DNA from: Rhinopithecus roxellana
Lineage: Eukaryota > Chordata > Mammalia > Primates > Cercopithecidae
DNA length: 64,000 nt
NCBI RefSeq assembly: GCF_007565055.1
Contig: NC_044558.1
Span: 128,018,235-128,082,234 of the forward strand
Direction of reading: 5' to 3'
A program made the translations under genes and the position numbers. Positions 22,515 through 34,440 of the stretch are shown here, one piece after another. The notes under the pieces were generated by a model, which saw nothing but the letters and a program-made list of their open reading frames with translations, made no database searches and was not told the origin of the DNA. The first letter of the stretch is position 1. Every line of letters starts with the position of its first letter.

Positions 22515-23380
22515 AAAAAATATATATATATTATGTCCTGTGTGCAAGTCTAATGGATAGATGTATACCTTGAAGTTCCAACTACTGCCCTCAGAGATGA
22601 AAGTGACAAACAGCAAAATATGGAGCAGATACTTTGAAAACTTTAAGAAACTTAATTTTTATTTAGTTTGTGCTTATTTACTAATATATTCTGTGAATAC
22701 AAGGTAAGTATACATGTAGAGTCATCCTTGTAGAAAGCTATATAAAGAGCTATAAATAAAAGTAGTGATAGATACATAAGACAAAAAAGGCATGCTGACA
22801 AAATCTGTGATAAGAAATATAATGATTTACCTTCTAGGCATTTGTCTTATTTAACATGGAGTAATTTGTGGGTATGTATACTGTCAGGGTATTTGAAATT
22901 TATTAGTTATTTTAAATCATGTAATTTATTTATGTAATTATTCTATATTTACGTTAACTTATTTATGTAATGATTTTAAATTTATTAAGCTTATGATTAT
23001 GGCATATGGAACTTAAAGGTCTAAATCTATCCATTTACCAATCAGTCTGAGAGATTCTCTGGTTTCTTATAAATACAGATTGGCAACACTGATGTGGTTA
23101 AACATGACAGGCAAATAACTACCGTTCAATGTAAATATTAGCAATACTGACATGAGAAATAACATTTGGGTTGAATAGATACATTTATGTCAGGTTTTTG
23201 TGTATTAGTTTCTCTTTATTGAAAGTTAGTCAACTCAGTCAACAAGAGCATATTAAGTGTCCCATGCTATCTTGAGATAACTTTCAAACATAATACAATT
23301 ATGGTAGTAACACTAATTTGGAACTTCAACTATACTACTTGACATTTTAGCATTTATGTAATTAATTAGTTAACTAACTT
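22515..23380. other. Unique AT-rich non-coding sequence
   Basis: A (TA)n stretch at 22520-22532, then very AT-rich text with TTATTTATGTAAT-type repeats near 22920-22985. No gene or family is recognised. Confidence 0.55.
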
Positions 23381-23440
23381 GCAGGTGCCAGGCACAGTGC
23401 TAGGCTAAGTGATTGGAAGCTAGGCCTGCCATCAAGGAGT
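23381..23440 (-). mobile_element. Short antisense L2-like piece
   Basis: GGTGCCAGGCACAGTGCTAG and TGCCATCAAGGAGTCTGC resemble reversed L2 3' text. It ends at a T18 run (23444-23461). Confidence 0.4.
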
Positions 23441-23559
23441 CTGCTTTTTTTTTTTTTTTTTCAAGATAGTTATTTATAGAAAAGTACACAAATTGTGGGT
23501 AGTATTTTCCTTTTTTCATGGCTTCCCTTATTCAACTTCTTTAAGTAAATAAAATTCCA

Positions 23560-23847
23560 CCTCAGAAATGGCTGTCCATCTTTCCCATCTCCTCCATTCC
23601 TGTTGTCTCTGCCTTGACTCAAGACCTCCTTATCTCTTGCCTGGATTATAGAACTGTTTCATAACAGGTCTTTCTACTTGGAGTCACCTCCCTTCACTTG
23701 ACTGCAATCTGTGATACCCACTTTCTTACACTGTATCTTTCTAAAGAATAAATCTGAACAAAGTAGTGACTATTTTAAACCAATAGTCTGCATTTAATAA
23801 ATTCTTAGCCTGCTTTTCAAAATTACACTCAGATTTTGCCCCCGTTT

Positions 23848-23886
<39 letters not shown>

Positions 23887-24290
23887 TTTTATTTATTTTT
23901 TTTTTAGTACATCTTAAGTAAAGGTCATCCGTGCACCCGTCTTATTTTTGAGCAAATCATCTGTGTACCTTCACATTCTTAGCATTTGCCAGGGGTGTTC
24001 CATATACCTGGCATGATCCTCCAGCCCCCACCACCCAACCTACTTTATTTCTTCCTGACAAAACCCTCTTCAACCTTCAAGACACACATTATGCATCCTT
24101 TCCTGGCACTGAGAAACAGAAACTTTAAGGGTTATGATATGATATTTAATTATTTACATGTTTTGTTTTACTCTAGAGAATGAGAGTTCCTCCAAAGTGG
24201 AGACTCATTCAGCTTTTAACCTCTCTTACATAACCTGTGCCTGGCAGGTTGTACGCACCCAATTTGATTATTGGATTAGTTAATATACGC
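23560..24290 (+). mobile_element. L2 LINE 3' region, split by a TTTA repeat
   Basis: Sense L2-like text: CCTCCTTATCTCTTGCCTGG, TAACAGGTCTTTCTACTTGG, CATTTGCCAGGGGTGTTCCA, CCTCCAAAGTGGAGACTCAT and a terminal CCTGTGCCTGGCAGGTTGTA. The (TTTA)n at 23845-23906 interrupts it. No frame survives. Confidence 0.5.
23845..23906. repeat. (TTTA)n microsatellite
   Basis: About 12 TTTA units followed by TTTTA variants and a T10 run. Likely length-variable. Confidence 0.95.
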
Positions 24291-25160
24291 AATATGAATT
24301 TGCTTGTCAGAGCATGAGTATCCGTGACTTTCTGAAGGCCTTCAATCTTTGCTTTTTCTACTTCCTCTATTTTGATCCACTCCAATAGGCGAGGTGATTA
24401 TGATCTACTTCTAATGGGTCACAATGACCCCAAAGGCAAAGCAATATATTGATCTCCCTTAAAAGGATGTATGTCATGAAATAAGTGTTTTTATCTTCTC
24501 ATCCGTATTCACATTTATACTTTAAGTGCAATGTCCTGAGCGAGACAAACCTTCACAGTAATCTGTGTAATTCAAAATATTGAAATCTCAGTGCTTGGCA
24601 ACCACTCTAGACCTTTGGACACATTTTCTGGCACTGTTAAGGGGAGCTCAGCCTGCAATTGGGATGTAAATTACCTATTTAAAGGAATCATATTTTCCCC
24701 CTTTGAAATATCTGTCCTCTATCTCCTTTTGATGGATTTTCTAATTTATTAGGCTTTGCTTTTTTGGGAGGTTAATTATACCTGTTGACACAGTTGCATC
24801 CTCATGCAAAAACAAAGATGTTATCATGAATATTTTATGGCTTAATAATTAAATGTGAAAGGGTGAAATGTTTGTATTGCAATTGAAATGTATCATGAAT
24901 TGACCAGGTCTTTCCCTGTGGGAATAAAAAGAGAATAGGTATGAACTTTAATAAAAAGTGGTATTTAACTCTACATTTAGCAGAGGTCTTCTAAGTAATT
25001 TTGCCATCAGTTTTCTTCCCACAAGTTCTCCCATTACATAAATAATCTGCTATTATGTTGATAGACTTGTCTTTTTGAAATACAGACAATATTTCTTATA
25101 TATTGTTCATAGAATTCATACTTTGAAGTGTCTGATGTCTCCTCTTGCCTTTAAAGTGTA
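24291..25160. other. Unique AT-rich non-coding sequence
   Basis: No gene or repeat family is recognised. Confidence 0.5.
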
Positions 25161-25384
25161 CCCTGAACTCTTAAACTCCATGTATAAGGTTCCATATGTC
25201 TTGACCCCCCAAGCTACCTAGGATTTCTCCTCATCCCTGGTAATCTCCTCTACATACCTTAAAACCTAACTCAAACATTACATGCTTTCCTTAGCTCAGT
25301 TTTCACTGATGCCCCAGCCTTTTAGGCAAGAATTCATTGTTTCCATATTTGTGAATTATAGCACCTACCCATTCGTATGTGGAG
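25161..25384 (+). mobile_element. L2 LINE fragment
   Basis: Weak sense L2 text: CATACCTTAAAACCTAACTC, TTTCCTTAGCTCAGTTTTCA, GCACCTACCC. Diverged; low certainty. Confidence 0.4.
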
Positions 25385-25640
25385 GAATAAAATGTAGAGA
25401 GTAAGAGCTAGTGTTTCAAAGGCAGACCTTCTGTGCTGTTTGCATTCTGTCTGTGGGACCTTCAGAGGATTCCACGGAGTAAAAGCTCTGTGTGTATCCC
25501 AGTTCCATCGTTTATGAGAGAAGGGAAATAACACTGCTCTAGAAGGTTATTTTGCGGATTTTTAAAATAATGCATAAACCATACTTAGTACATGCCTGGT
25601 ACACAGTTAGGACTCAACCACTAATAAAAAAAACAAATGT
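25385..25640 (+). mobile_element. MIR SINE
   Basis: Sense MIR order: GAGAGTAAGAGCTAGTGTTT and CAAAGGCAGACC at the tRNA-like end, TATCCCAGTTCCATCG, GGGAAATAACACTGC, AAGGTTATTTTGCGGA, then AGTACATGCCTGGTACACAG. Moderately diverged. Confidence 0.6.
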
Positions 25641-26364
25641 TTTGTGTGCTTACATTTTGTTTTAATATGCTTATGCATTTTTCTTCTCTATTAAAATGAG
25701 ATGGCCAGAATTCTGTCTTTGTTGTACAGGCAGCATCCAACAGCTCTCGGCATATAATATTGGATTATGTGATTATTAATATATGTGAAGGGTCACATAT
25801 TGGTCAAAACATTAATTATTTGGAGAATTATTCAATTAATAAAATATGTTTTATACATATTAATGCTGAAATCTCTGCTCAAGTATTTTAAGAGGGGATT
25901 TACTCGCAGAAAAAAAAGGAAAATGAAAGCTACTAGGTGAACTATAGTTTAAAATAACAAATCCCAAAATGTTAGATATTGCATCTCTTCAGTGGAGTAT
26001 TATGCCTGGAGCCAATTTTGAAATAAAAACAGTGTAAGTACTTACAAAATCTCCATTTGGTTCAGACTCTGCAGGTGGAACTAATGTAAGTGGAAAGATT
26101 CCTAAATGATTCCAAAGTCACTACGAATAGGAATAATGATCATCATACATATAGTTACCACTTCTATTAGAAAGAAGCCATGCTTATATGTATTGTTTAA
26201 TACAGCCAAAATATGTTACACATAAAGAAGTTAGTTATAATTCCCTACTCTGTTCCTCAATATTTTTAACAGTGCTTCTCAAATTTAAATAGGGATGACA
26301 AGAGTGATGTTTATCAGGTTTTCCTCAAGGAGATCCTTTACTGTGAGGTGTGTGTGTGTGTGCG
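25641..26364. other. Unique AT-rich non-coding sequence
   Basis: No family is recognised. A short (GT)n lies at 26346-26370. Confidence 0.5.
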
Positions 26365-27360
26365 TGCATGTGCATAGAGGTATTATTGAAATATGATTCA
26401 CATACCATGTGATTTATCCACTTAAAGTATACAAGTCATTGTTTTTTAGTATATTCACAAAGTTATGGAGCTATCACCACTAATCCAGAATATTTTCATC
26501 ATTCCCCCTAAAAAATCTATGCCTGTTAACAGCCACTTCTCATTCTTACCTGCCTCTCTACTGCTTCCAGGCTTAATCAATGACTAATCTATTTTCTATC
26601 TTTATAGATTTGCCTATTCTAGACGTTTCTTATAAAAGTAATCAAAATGTTTGCAGTCTTTTGTAATTGCTGTCTTTCACTTAGCATAATGTTTTTAAGG
26701 TTTATCCATGGTGTAGCGTATATCAGTACTACTTAATTCTTTTTTGTTGCCAAATAATATTCCATTGTATGGATATACCATTTTTGTTTATCCATTGATT
26801 AGTTAGTAGACATTTTAGTTGTTTTTGCTTTTTGGCTATTATCAATAATGCTGCTATGAACATTTGTCTTCAAATTTTTGTGTGGATATTTGTTTTCATT
26901 TCTCTTGAGCACACATCTAGAAGTGAAATTGCTGGATCATGTGGTAAATCCATGTTTAAAAGTTTGAGAAACTGTCAAATGGTTTTCCAAAGTGACTGCA
27001 TCACTTTGCATTTCCACTAGCAAATTATAAAGGTCTTCATTTCTCCACATCCTCAACAACACTTGTTATTTTCTATGTGTGTGTTTTAAAAAATGTTATT
27101 ATAGCCATACTAATAGGTATAAGGTGATATCTCACTGTGGTCTTGATTTGCATGTCCACAATAGCTAATGTTGAGAATCTTCTCATGTACTTGATGGCCA
27201 TTTGTATATCTTCTTTGGAGAAATGTCTATTTAATCCTGTGCCCATTTTTCAATTAGATTATTTTCTTTTCATTATTGAAGTTTAAGAGTTCTGTATTTT
27301 ATATACAAGTATTCTGGTATAAGTCTCATATCAGATTTATGGTTTGAAAATATTTTCTCT
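26365..27360 (-). mobile_element. Ancient L1M ORF2 end and 3'UTR, antisense
   Basis: Reversed L1 ORF2 C-terminal text is clear: TATTCCATTGTATGGATATA, CAATAATGCTGCTATGAACA, GAAATTGCTGGATCATGTGG, TTGATTTGCATGTCCACAAT and CCCATTTTTCAATTAGATTA. The left part (26370-26700) is the 3'UTR type seen in L1MC/ME. The frame is decayed. It continues after the AluY to about 27735. Confidence 0.85.
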
Positions 27361-27663
27361 CGGCCGGGCGCGGTGGCTCAAGCTTGTAATCCCAGCACTT
27401 TGGGAGGCCGAGACGGGCGGATCACGAGGTCAGGAGATCGAGACCATCCTGGCTAACACAGTGAAACCCCGTCTCTACTAAAAAAAATACAAAAAACTAG
27501 CCAGGCGAGGTGGCGGGTGCCTGTAGTCCCAGCTACTCGGGAGGCTGAGGCAGGAGAATGGCGTGAACCCGGGAGGCGGAGCTTGCAGTGAGCCCAGATC
27601 CTGCCACTGCACTCCAGCCTGGATGACAGAGCGAGACTCCGTCTCAAAAAAAAAAAAAAAAAA
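27361..27663 (+). mobile_element. AluY, full length, young monkey-type
   Basis: Full Alu from GGCCGGGCGCGG to the A tail. A perfect 15-bp target duplication GAAAATATTTTCTCT flanks it at 27346-27360 and 27664-27678. The changes CTCAAG, ACTAGCCAGGCGAGGTGGC and AGCCCAGATCCTGCCACTG fit Old World monkey AluY. It splits the ancient L1M. Confidence 0.97.
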
Positions 27664-27678
27664 GAAAATATTTTCTCT

Positions 27679-27735
27679 CAGTCCCTGTATTGTCTTTTCA
27701 CTTTCTTAATGCCATTGTTGTGTGTGCTTATTTTT
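27679..27735 (-). mobile_element. L1M, continuation beyond the AluY
   Basis: CCCTGTATTGTCTTTTCACT and TTCTTAATGCCATTGTTG continue the reversed L1 ORF2 text interrupted at 27360. Confidence 0.7.
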
Positions 27736-29072
27736 AAAACAAAATCCGATGACAAATTATTCTAAAGGCTGGATTTTAAGATTGATATTTATTTTCATAA
27801 TGCATCTATTATTTATTTTTGTATTATTTTCTGAAATTCTTAGTTTTTTAATTATAGCTATAAAATTTTGAACAATAAAATTCTTCATTTTAGTGTTTTC
27901 CAAACCGTGCTCTGTGGTATACAAAATGCTCCATGACTAAGGTAGATTGAGAGATGTTGTTTGCTTTATTTCTTACTCTGAGCACACAATATTAAAAGTC
28001 ATATGATATTCTATATTAAAAATAACATGTCTAGCCCAACATTTCCAAAAGCCGTTTTAATGTTTTTCCCTGAAACAGCTGTTAAACCCCAGTTCTATAA
28101 TATATACTTCGGAAATACTGTTTTAATCTATTCTCTAAACTAGTTTTACCTGGCTGGTAGGACTACGTGCCTTTGTTCTTTATTTAAAAAAAAAAAAAGT
28201 TGGGAGAGTGTTTTTAAAATTCTATAGTCAGATATATGGCAACAAAAGAGACCGAGACATCCACAAGTTATTTCTACCATGTTTGTTTAACTCAGGAGAT
28301 TGAATTTGATGTGTTATATACATGGTAAGAATCTAACTCGTAATAGAAATTTGTCTTCTCTACCGATCAGATAGTTAGAAATATATGCCTTTACTTCAGA
28401 GAAAATTCAAAGTCAACTAAAATGTGTAGGTCTGTTTCTTTTCAATTTCCAAGGCCTTTTCCAGTGTGTATTTGCTACCTACCATTATTGCTACTATTCC
28501 ATAAAAATTCACACCCATGTGTGTGTGTGTGTGTGTATGTGTGTTTAGATTTGTATATGTCTGCTCAAATAGAGCTTAATGATGACATTTTTATGGCTTC
28601 AGGATGTTGAGGCAGAGGGAATCATCTTTTCCTCATGGTCGCTTCATCCATGTGTCAGATGATCATTGCTTCATCCCCAGAATCCTATACTGCTTCTGAA
28701 CAGGGAAAATAGGAAAGCAGAAAGGCAAAAGAGACAAGCTAGCCAAGTTTTTGCCTTTTTAAAGACTTTCCTTAGAAGCTTCACACAGTGACTTCTGCAT
28801 GTATCTCATTAACCAGGACTGTGTTCCATGATCTCCTGATCTGTAAGGGAGTTAAGGTTGGGGGAAATAGTTTCCTAGCTGGACCCACTGCCGTCTCTAT
28901 GAGAACTGGGGTTGTGTGAATAAGGAAGAATACAATGTATATAGGATGGACAACTAACATTTTTATCACACAAGGCATGGGATGACAGAAGATTCTGAGT
29001 TAGAATGAAGAGCTAAAAATTCTTTACTACTTGTGCATTCAACAGTAGAATTTTTAAAATCAACTCCTTATT
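27736..29072. other. Unique non-coding sequence with a GT repeat
   Basis: Nothing recognised except (GT)n at 28517-28545. The open frames at 28422-28610 and 28781-28978 have no motif or splice context. Confidence 0.5.
28517..28545. repeat. (GT)n microsatellite
   Basis: About 13 GT units with one AT interruption. Alternating purine-pyrimidine sequence, able to adopt Z-DNA. Confidence 0.95.
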
Positions 29073-29296
29073 GTAGCATAAACCCTCTGGGTTCAACCAA
29101 TCCTCCTGCCTCAGCCTCCCAAGTAACTGGGACTATAAGTATGTGCCACCCTGCCTGGCTAATTTTTAAAAATTTTTGTAAACGTGAAATCTCACTACAT
29201 TGTCCAGGCTGGTCTTGAACTCCTGGGCTCAAGTGATCCTCTGGATTTGGCTTCCCAAAATGTTGAGATTACAAATGTGAACCACCGCACCTAGCC
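29073..29296 (-). mobile_element. AluJ fragment, antisense, lacking the 3' end
   Basis: Reversed Alu text CTCTGGGTTCAACCAATCCT, CACTACATTGTCCAGGCTGG, GAACTCCTGGGCTCAAGTGA, ending CCACCGCACCTAGCC. The A-tail side of the right arm is missing. Strong divergence and CTGGGCTCAAGTGATCC fit AluJ. Confidence 0.85.
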
Positions 29297-29463
29297 TTAT
29301 TAATTTTTTTCCTGGACAAAACCAATCAGCTATTATTTTTTAAAAGCATGTATTGAATCCCTTAACACATGCCAATTATATTCCACATAGCAAATAAGAT
29401 CCATAAGGTTTCTGCTATCCTGAAACGTACTTTCTAAAATGGAAGGTAGACAAAAGCAAGTAC

Positions 29464-29814
29464 CAGTTGAATATCCCTTATCTAAAATGCTTGAGACCAA
29501 ATGTGTTTGGAGTTTGGAATTTTTCAGATTTTCAAATATTTACATATACATAATGAGATATCTTGGGGATGGGATGTGCATCTAAAACAGAAAATTTATT
29601 TGTTTTATGTCTACCTTATACACATAGCCTAAAGGTAATTTTATACATTATTTTGATTTTCTTTATAAAACAAAGTTTGTGTACTTTGAATCATCAGAAA
29701 GCAAAGATGCCACTCTCTTAGCCACCCATATGGGCATTCTGTGGCAATAAAAAGTTTTAGATTTTGGAGCATTTTGGATTTTTGTACGAAGGATGCTCGA
29801 ACTGCAATGAAATA
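29464..29814. mobile_element. Tigger/pogo-like MITE with terminal inverted repeats
   Basis: Left end CAGTTGAATATCCCTTATCT and right end GGATGCTCGAACTG (reverse CAGTTCGAGCATCC) form related inverted termini starting CAGTT. Interior text such as TAATGAGATATCTTGGGGAT, TACACATAGCCTAAAGGTAA and GAATCATCAGAAAGCAAAGA is that of a common mammalian DNA transposon. About 351 bp, no transposase. The subfamily name (perhaps MER8-like) is uncertain. Confidence 0.7.
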
Positions 29815-29899
29815 ATTACACAAGATTATTTCGGATTGCAATAAATGCAGGAAACACACATGGTCATATGCTGAAGAGTGACAAGAGAAGATGAGGGTA

Positions 29900-30012
29900 A
29901 GACTGGCCACTTTTGTTCACTTAATAAAAACCCAGCACCTAATACCATGCCTGGCGCAGAGCAGGTGCTCAGTAAATATTTGTTTGTGTTGGATGAATGG
30001 ATAGATGGATGG
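29900..30012 (+). mobile_element. L2 LINE 3' terminus
   Basis: Text CATGCCTGGCGCAGAGCAGG, TGCTCAGTAAATATTTGTTT, TGGATGAATGGA is the L2 end in sense, followed by (GGAT)n from the L2 terminal repeat at about 29995-30020. Confidence 0.8.
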
Positions 30013-30189
30013 ATGGATGATCAGTCACAGAAAGTGTCCTTGAGGAAGTGTTATTTGAAGTGACTCCCAAAGAATGAAAATGAGCCGACAATGCTAAGAA
30101 AATGGGAAAATGTATTCTAGGCAAGATGAATAACATCCAAACCTTTAGGCTATATTGGTGAAATCAAATTTCATTCTAAAACAAATGAG

Positions 30190-30415
30190 AAGCCATTGCA
30201 AGGTGTTACATTGATTATCTCATCTGGGCTTCACAAAAATTACTAGAAGTAGGCAGTCTTATTACTTCCATTTTGCAAATGAGGAAACTTAACCTAGAAA
30301 TTATAAAATAATTCATCCAGATTCACAGAGCTGGTAAGAATGAAATTGGGATTTGATTATAAGAAATTCAGCTCCAGAGTCCACCCTTAACCACTGTGCA
30401 ATGTTGTAAACTATA
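30190..30415 (-). mobile_element. MIR SINE, antisense
   Basis: Reversed MIR: TGATTATCTCATCTGGGCTT, CCATTTTGCAAATGAGGAAA, AGATTCACAGAGCTGGTAAG, CTCCAGAGTCCACCCTTAAC, CACTGTGCAATG. Near full length. Confidence 0.85.
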
Positions 30416-31456
30416 GAAGTAAATTGTATAACAGGACTAGATTGTTTAAACAGCAAGTAAAAGCCTGGAAAGAAGACATCTGCCAATTTTATGGATTCAA
30501 TTTTTAACAACACTATTAGTGACTCTTATGAATTGAATACGGAGCACAATTTCTCAGAACCTCCGCTGACCATCTTTCTCTTTCAAAGTAAAAATTGTCT
30601 TTGTACATTACATTATGAACTGGATTATTATAAAGGATCTAGTTTCTGGTTCTAATAAACGCTGAAATATGGAATTGCTAAAAAAAAAATTAGTTAGAAT
30701 AACAATAGCTTGATAGAGGAAACTCGTTGCAAATTCAAGCTGGGAAGCCAGTTAGCTATGCTCTTGAAGTTGTGATTATACTTTGCGTAATTTATTGATT
30801 CTGAAAAGTTGGATTTGCTGTCTTCTGAGGATATTATCTTAGGCATATGGGGTATACCCTGCAACCAGAAACAGTACTGGAATAGTCATTCCTTCATGAC
30901 AACTTCTACGAAAGTGTAAAGTGAGGTTAACAGGAAAATCACCCTATTACTCCTGTAAAGTGACGATAGCTTTCAGTTTTCAAATGTGACTTTCTGATCA
31001 TGTTTGAATGTGTTTCTGTTCATATTTGTGGAGAAATTTAAGAATTTCTCTATTCTTAAATTGTCTAGAATTCTCACAATTCTAATTGTGATTCTTAATT
31101 CTAATTCTTAAATGTCTTCATAAATAATATGCAACTAAAGAATTTTTCTATGGTAATTTCATTAGAAAAACTTTGGCTAGGACATGGTGACAATGTGCAG
31201 ATATTTTGTTTGCCATCTCCCATTCTTCAGGGATGCAATCAATGGTGAAACATGTTTTACAGTAAAACATTTAATACTCCAAATTATGAATAAAACAAAG
31301 AGAATGTGTTTAATATATTTTTTAAATCATATACTTTCTTTAAGACCTTCTCACTCCTAAAATAAGCTAGAGTTTTCCATTTCAATATATAATCAAAAAA
31401 CCAAGTATCCTATTAACTGTATATTATTGATTCAAATTGAAAAGGACATTGGTAAC
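30416..31456. other. Unique AT-rich non-coding sequence
   Basis: Nothing recognised except two small perfect hairpins at 31035-31091 (see findings). Confidence 0.5.
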
Positions 31457-31750
31457 TTTTTTTCTTTTTAAAAGACAGGGGGGTCTCCCTCTATTGTCCA
31501 GGCTGGAGTGCAGTAGTGCAGTAAGCCTCGAACTCCTGGGCTCAAGCAATCCTCTTGCCTCAGCATCCAGAATAGCTAGGACTGCCAGGTGCACACCACC
31601 ACACCTGGCTAATTTTTAAAATATGTTTTTGTAGAGACTGAGGTCTCACTATGTTGCCCAGGCTTGTCTCCAACTCCTGGCCTCCTCAACTGATCCTCTC
31701 ACCTCAGTCTTTCAAAGTGCTGGGATTACAGGCATGAGCCACCGTACTTA
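31457..31750 (-). mobile_element. AluJ, antisense, with a small deletion
   Basis: A T-rich run, then reversed Alu with AluJ text: GCCTCGAACTCCTGGGCTCA, TCTCACTATGTTGCCCAGGC. The right arm lost about 13 bp before GCCTCG. Ends CACCGTACTTACC. Confidence 0.88.
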
Positions 31751-34162
31751 CCGCTCTATTTATTTATTTTTTGACTTTAATCAAGGGTATGGTACATTGT
31801 ATTTGCTTGAAATAGAAAAAAGTATGAGCAAGTCTCTCAGTTCTTATACTAGCGGTAGGAAGAGAAACAGAGAAGTACCTGGTTAATTCTTTCTGCACCT
31901 GCAATTCTAACCACCTCAGTTAATAACAGTTTTAGGTCATACTTTACTCTTCTTTTTTTCTACTTCTTCCTTTTTCCTTGCCACATCATCTACTCCACTT
32001 TATTTTCTTTTATCCCTAAGTAGAGGTCTGCATAATATATCACTACGAGGAATACATTTGCAATAAAACTTTTTTCTACAAAAAAAAAAAAAAAAAAGCA
32101 TTGGTTTTATTGTAAACAAACTTCTGAAATTACTTTCAATGTATCAGATGGGTCATGGACCGATGAAGAATTGAGGAGGAAGGTCAAATTTAGGGGCAGA
32201 AATGTACTGTAAACTTGGTCAAAAGAATATCTTCAAGTCTTATAATAAATTACTTTCTTCAGCATTTAAGAACTTGAACACAAAATGCACATGTCTTGTT
32301 AAAATCTAATTGAAAGTGGAACTAAAGTAATTTTTAACACAAATCAGCTTTAGAGGACAAATAAGAAACCCAAGGGTCATGTAATGGGACTAGTATATAT
32401 TGTAGTCCGTCTGTGCTTTTCTCAACAACCTCCCAAAGTCAAGCTGATTGGGGAGTAAGAAGTAAGTAGCAGGGAAAATGTTTGGAATTTTGTCTTTTTG
32501 CTGAAGATTTTTTGGCACTTATGAAAAATGCATTGAATGAAATAAGACTTTAAAAATTTTGCAAAAGGCTTTTTGGAAAAAGGTAACTTTCACATTAAAA
32601 TTGTATAAAAACCAATTCAGTATTTTTCTCATTCATAAGACTTAAAATGAATTCAATGTTTTAAGTCACACCAATTAGTGAGATATATTTTTTAAAATTA
32701 CCTATTTATAAATTTTAAAGACCATTTCTAAAAAGATAGCTTAAGTGGAGAATTTTCCTCTGAGTTAGTTTTTTGATATACATAACAGCATACACACACA
32801 CATACACACACATACATACACTTTTAATTTGCTTGGACTTATATATTTTGGGCCCATAAATATAAACCATTTGGATATCAAAGCAGTCTTTATGTTTTTC
32901 AGCATGTAATTTTAACGCTGCAGTCTAAGAAATTGTATGTTGTTTAAATGCAATACATCACAATGTTTGATAAATAAAAATAAAAACCCTTAAATCTATC
33001 CAAATGCAAGAACTCATAAATATTGTCGAGTTAAAGCTTTTGCCACAGCTGAGGCTATGTCTGGATTTTATTATTTTCCCTAGGATTTCCAATTTTTTCT
33101 AAGAAAAGAGATCAATTTTATAGATTAGTCTCCTGAAGTTGTGCCAGTGGGTTTGTTGAGTTTTAGTAATTTTCTGTAGAAAATAGCCTTGAATTTGTCT
33201 TTTCATGAGTCATGGTATAAATGAAACCTAAATATATAGAGAAACAGAGATATTAGCATGATCCAGTCATAAAACAACAGGTGAAGAGCTAGAAATAATA
33301 AATGAGGCCTTTATTTTATTTTTTTATTTCCTACTCATTTACTCAAATTGACATAAATAATGCAAGAGGTAGTTTGACAAACTGTACAATACAGATTTAT
33401 AGTCACATTCATTGGTGCTTAGGGGTTTGGGTTTCACCTGAAGTTATGTTCATATAGTAAATAAAGTCATAATGCCTTGTTTAAATATTTCATGAGAAAA
33501 TTGCATTTTGTTTTGTCTACTCAGAACCTAAAATCTGTTTTATTGTGGTTATTTTAGAAAGATTTGCATGGAATTTTTGGAGTAAGTTTATTTGGTTTGA
33601 TTTGCTTATTTTTTTTTTTAACAGGCCTAACTATCAATCGCTTTGGAAATGTGATTGTGTTTCCAACTAACAAATAATAATACACCTGAAAGTGCAAGTC
33701 CTTTCCATATTGAACAGACTCTCTCAGAGTTTTTCCCTAGCTGCTCTTTTCAAACGTTTGCTATTTGGGCCTGTCTGGCCCAAAAAAACAATAAAATAAA
33801 GGCCTTTTGTAGCCTTTTGCTACTCTTTACACTTGAGGAAGATTAAGCTATCCCAGGCCTCTCATAGCTAAGGGGACCCATTAATATTAAAATTTAGATT
33901 TTTCAACTATTATGCAGAAAACCATGAATTCAGTAGATTCCATGGTCATTCACATGCGTTACATGTTACTCTGAGTAATGTTGCATGAAGTCTTAATTAC
34001 AGATTGATCAAATTCTGTAAATTGTGTTTTGGCATGGCCAAGGAATAGGTTTTTCCTATTGTTTAATAGAAAGTAATAATGTATGTCATGTGAATTTTAC
34101 TTTTCTCAATGAATCAGATTGCAACAATGCCTAAGTTTGATTATATAATTATTAATAGTGAT
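31751..34162. other. Unique AT-rich non-coding sequence
   Basis: Repeat-poor. It contains AATAAA (32062-32067) followed 12 bases later by an A18 run (32080-32097), and a (CA)n tract at 32788-32822. No gene is recognised. The open frame at 33655-33846 follows a TTTTTTTTTAACAG acceptor-like string but has no donor in frame. Confidence 0.5.
32788..32822. repeat. (CA)n / (CATA)n microsatellite
   Basis: CACACACACA units with CATA interruptions. Confidence 0.93.
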
Positions 34163-34440
34163 AACAATAATAGCTCACATTTAATAAGCCCTTACTATGT
34201 ACCAGGTACTGTACTAAGGCTTTTAAAATCTAATGATTCATTTAATGCTTACAAAACCAAACAAACTAGATGCTATTATTAGCTAAGTTATGGAGACTTG
34301 AAATTGAGGCACAAAGACATTAAATAACTTGTCAAGATCAAGTATCTAGTAAGACTGAATATAAAGTCAGAAGTGGGATTTGAACCAGTCGACTTCAGAG
34401 CTAACATGCATAACATGTAGCCTACACTTTTTAATTATTC
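34163..34440 (-). mobile_element. MIR SINE, antisense, near full length
   Basis: Reversed MIR is very clear: AATAATAGCTCACATTTAAT, AAGCCCTTACTATGTACCAG, GTACTGTACTAAGGC, GAGGCACAAAGACATTAAAT, GTGGGATTTGAACCAGTCGA. Confidence 0.92.

Noticed and set aside
22680..22720. GTAAGT donor-like string at about 22705
   Set aside because: No matching acceptor with a pyrimidine tract at a sensible distance.
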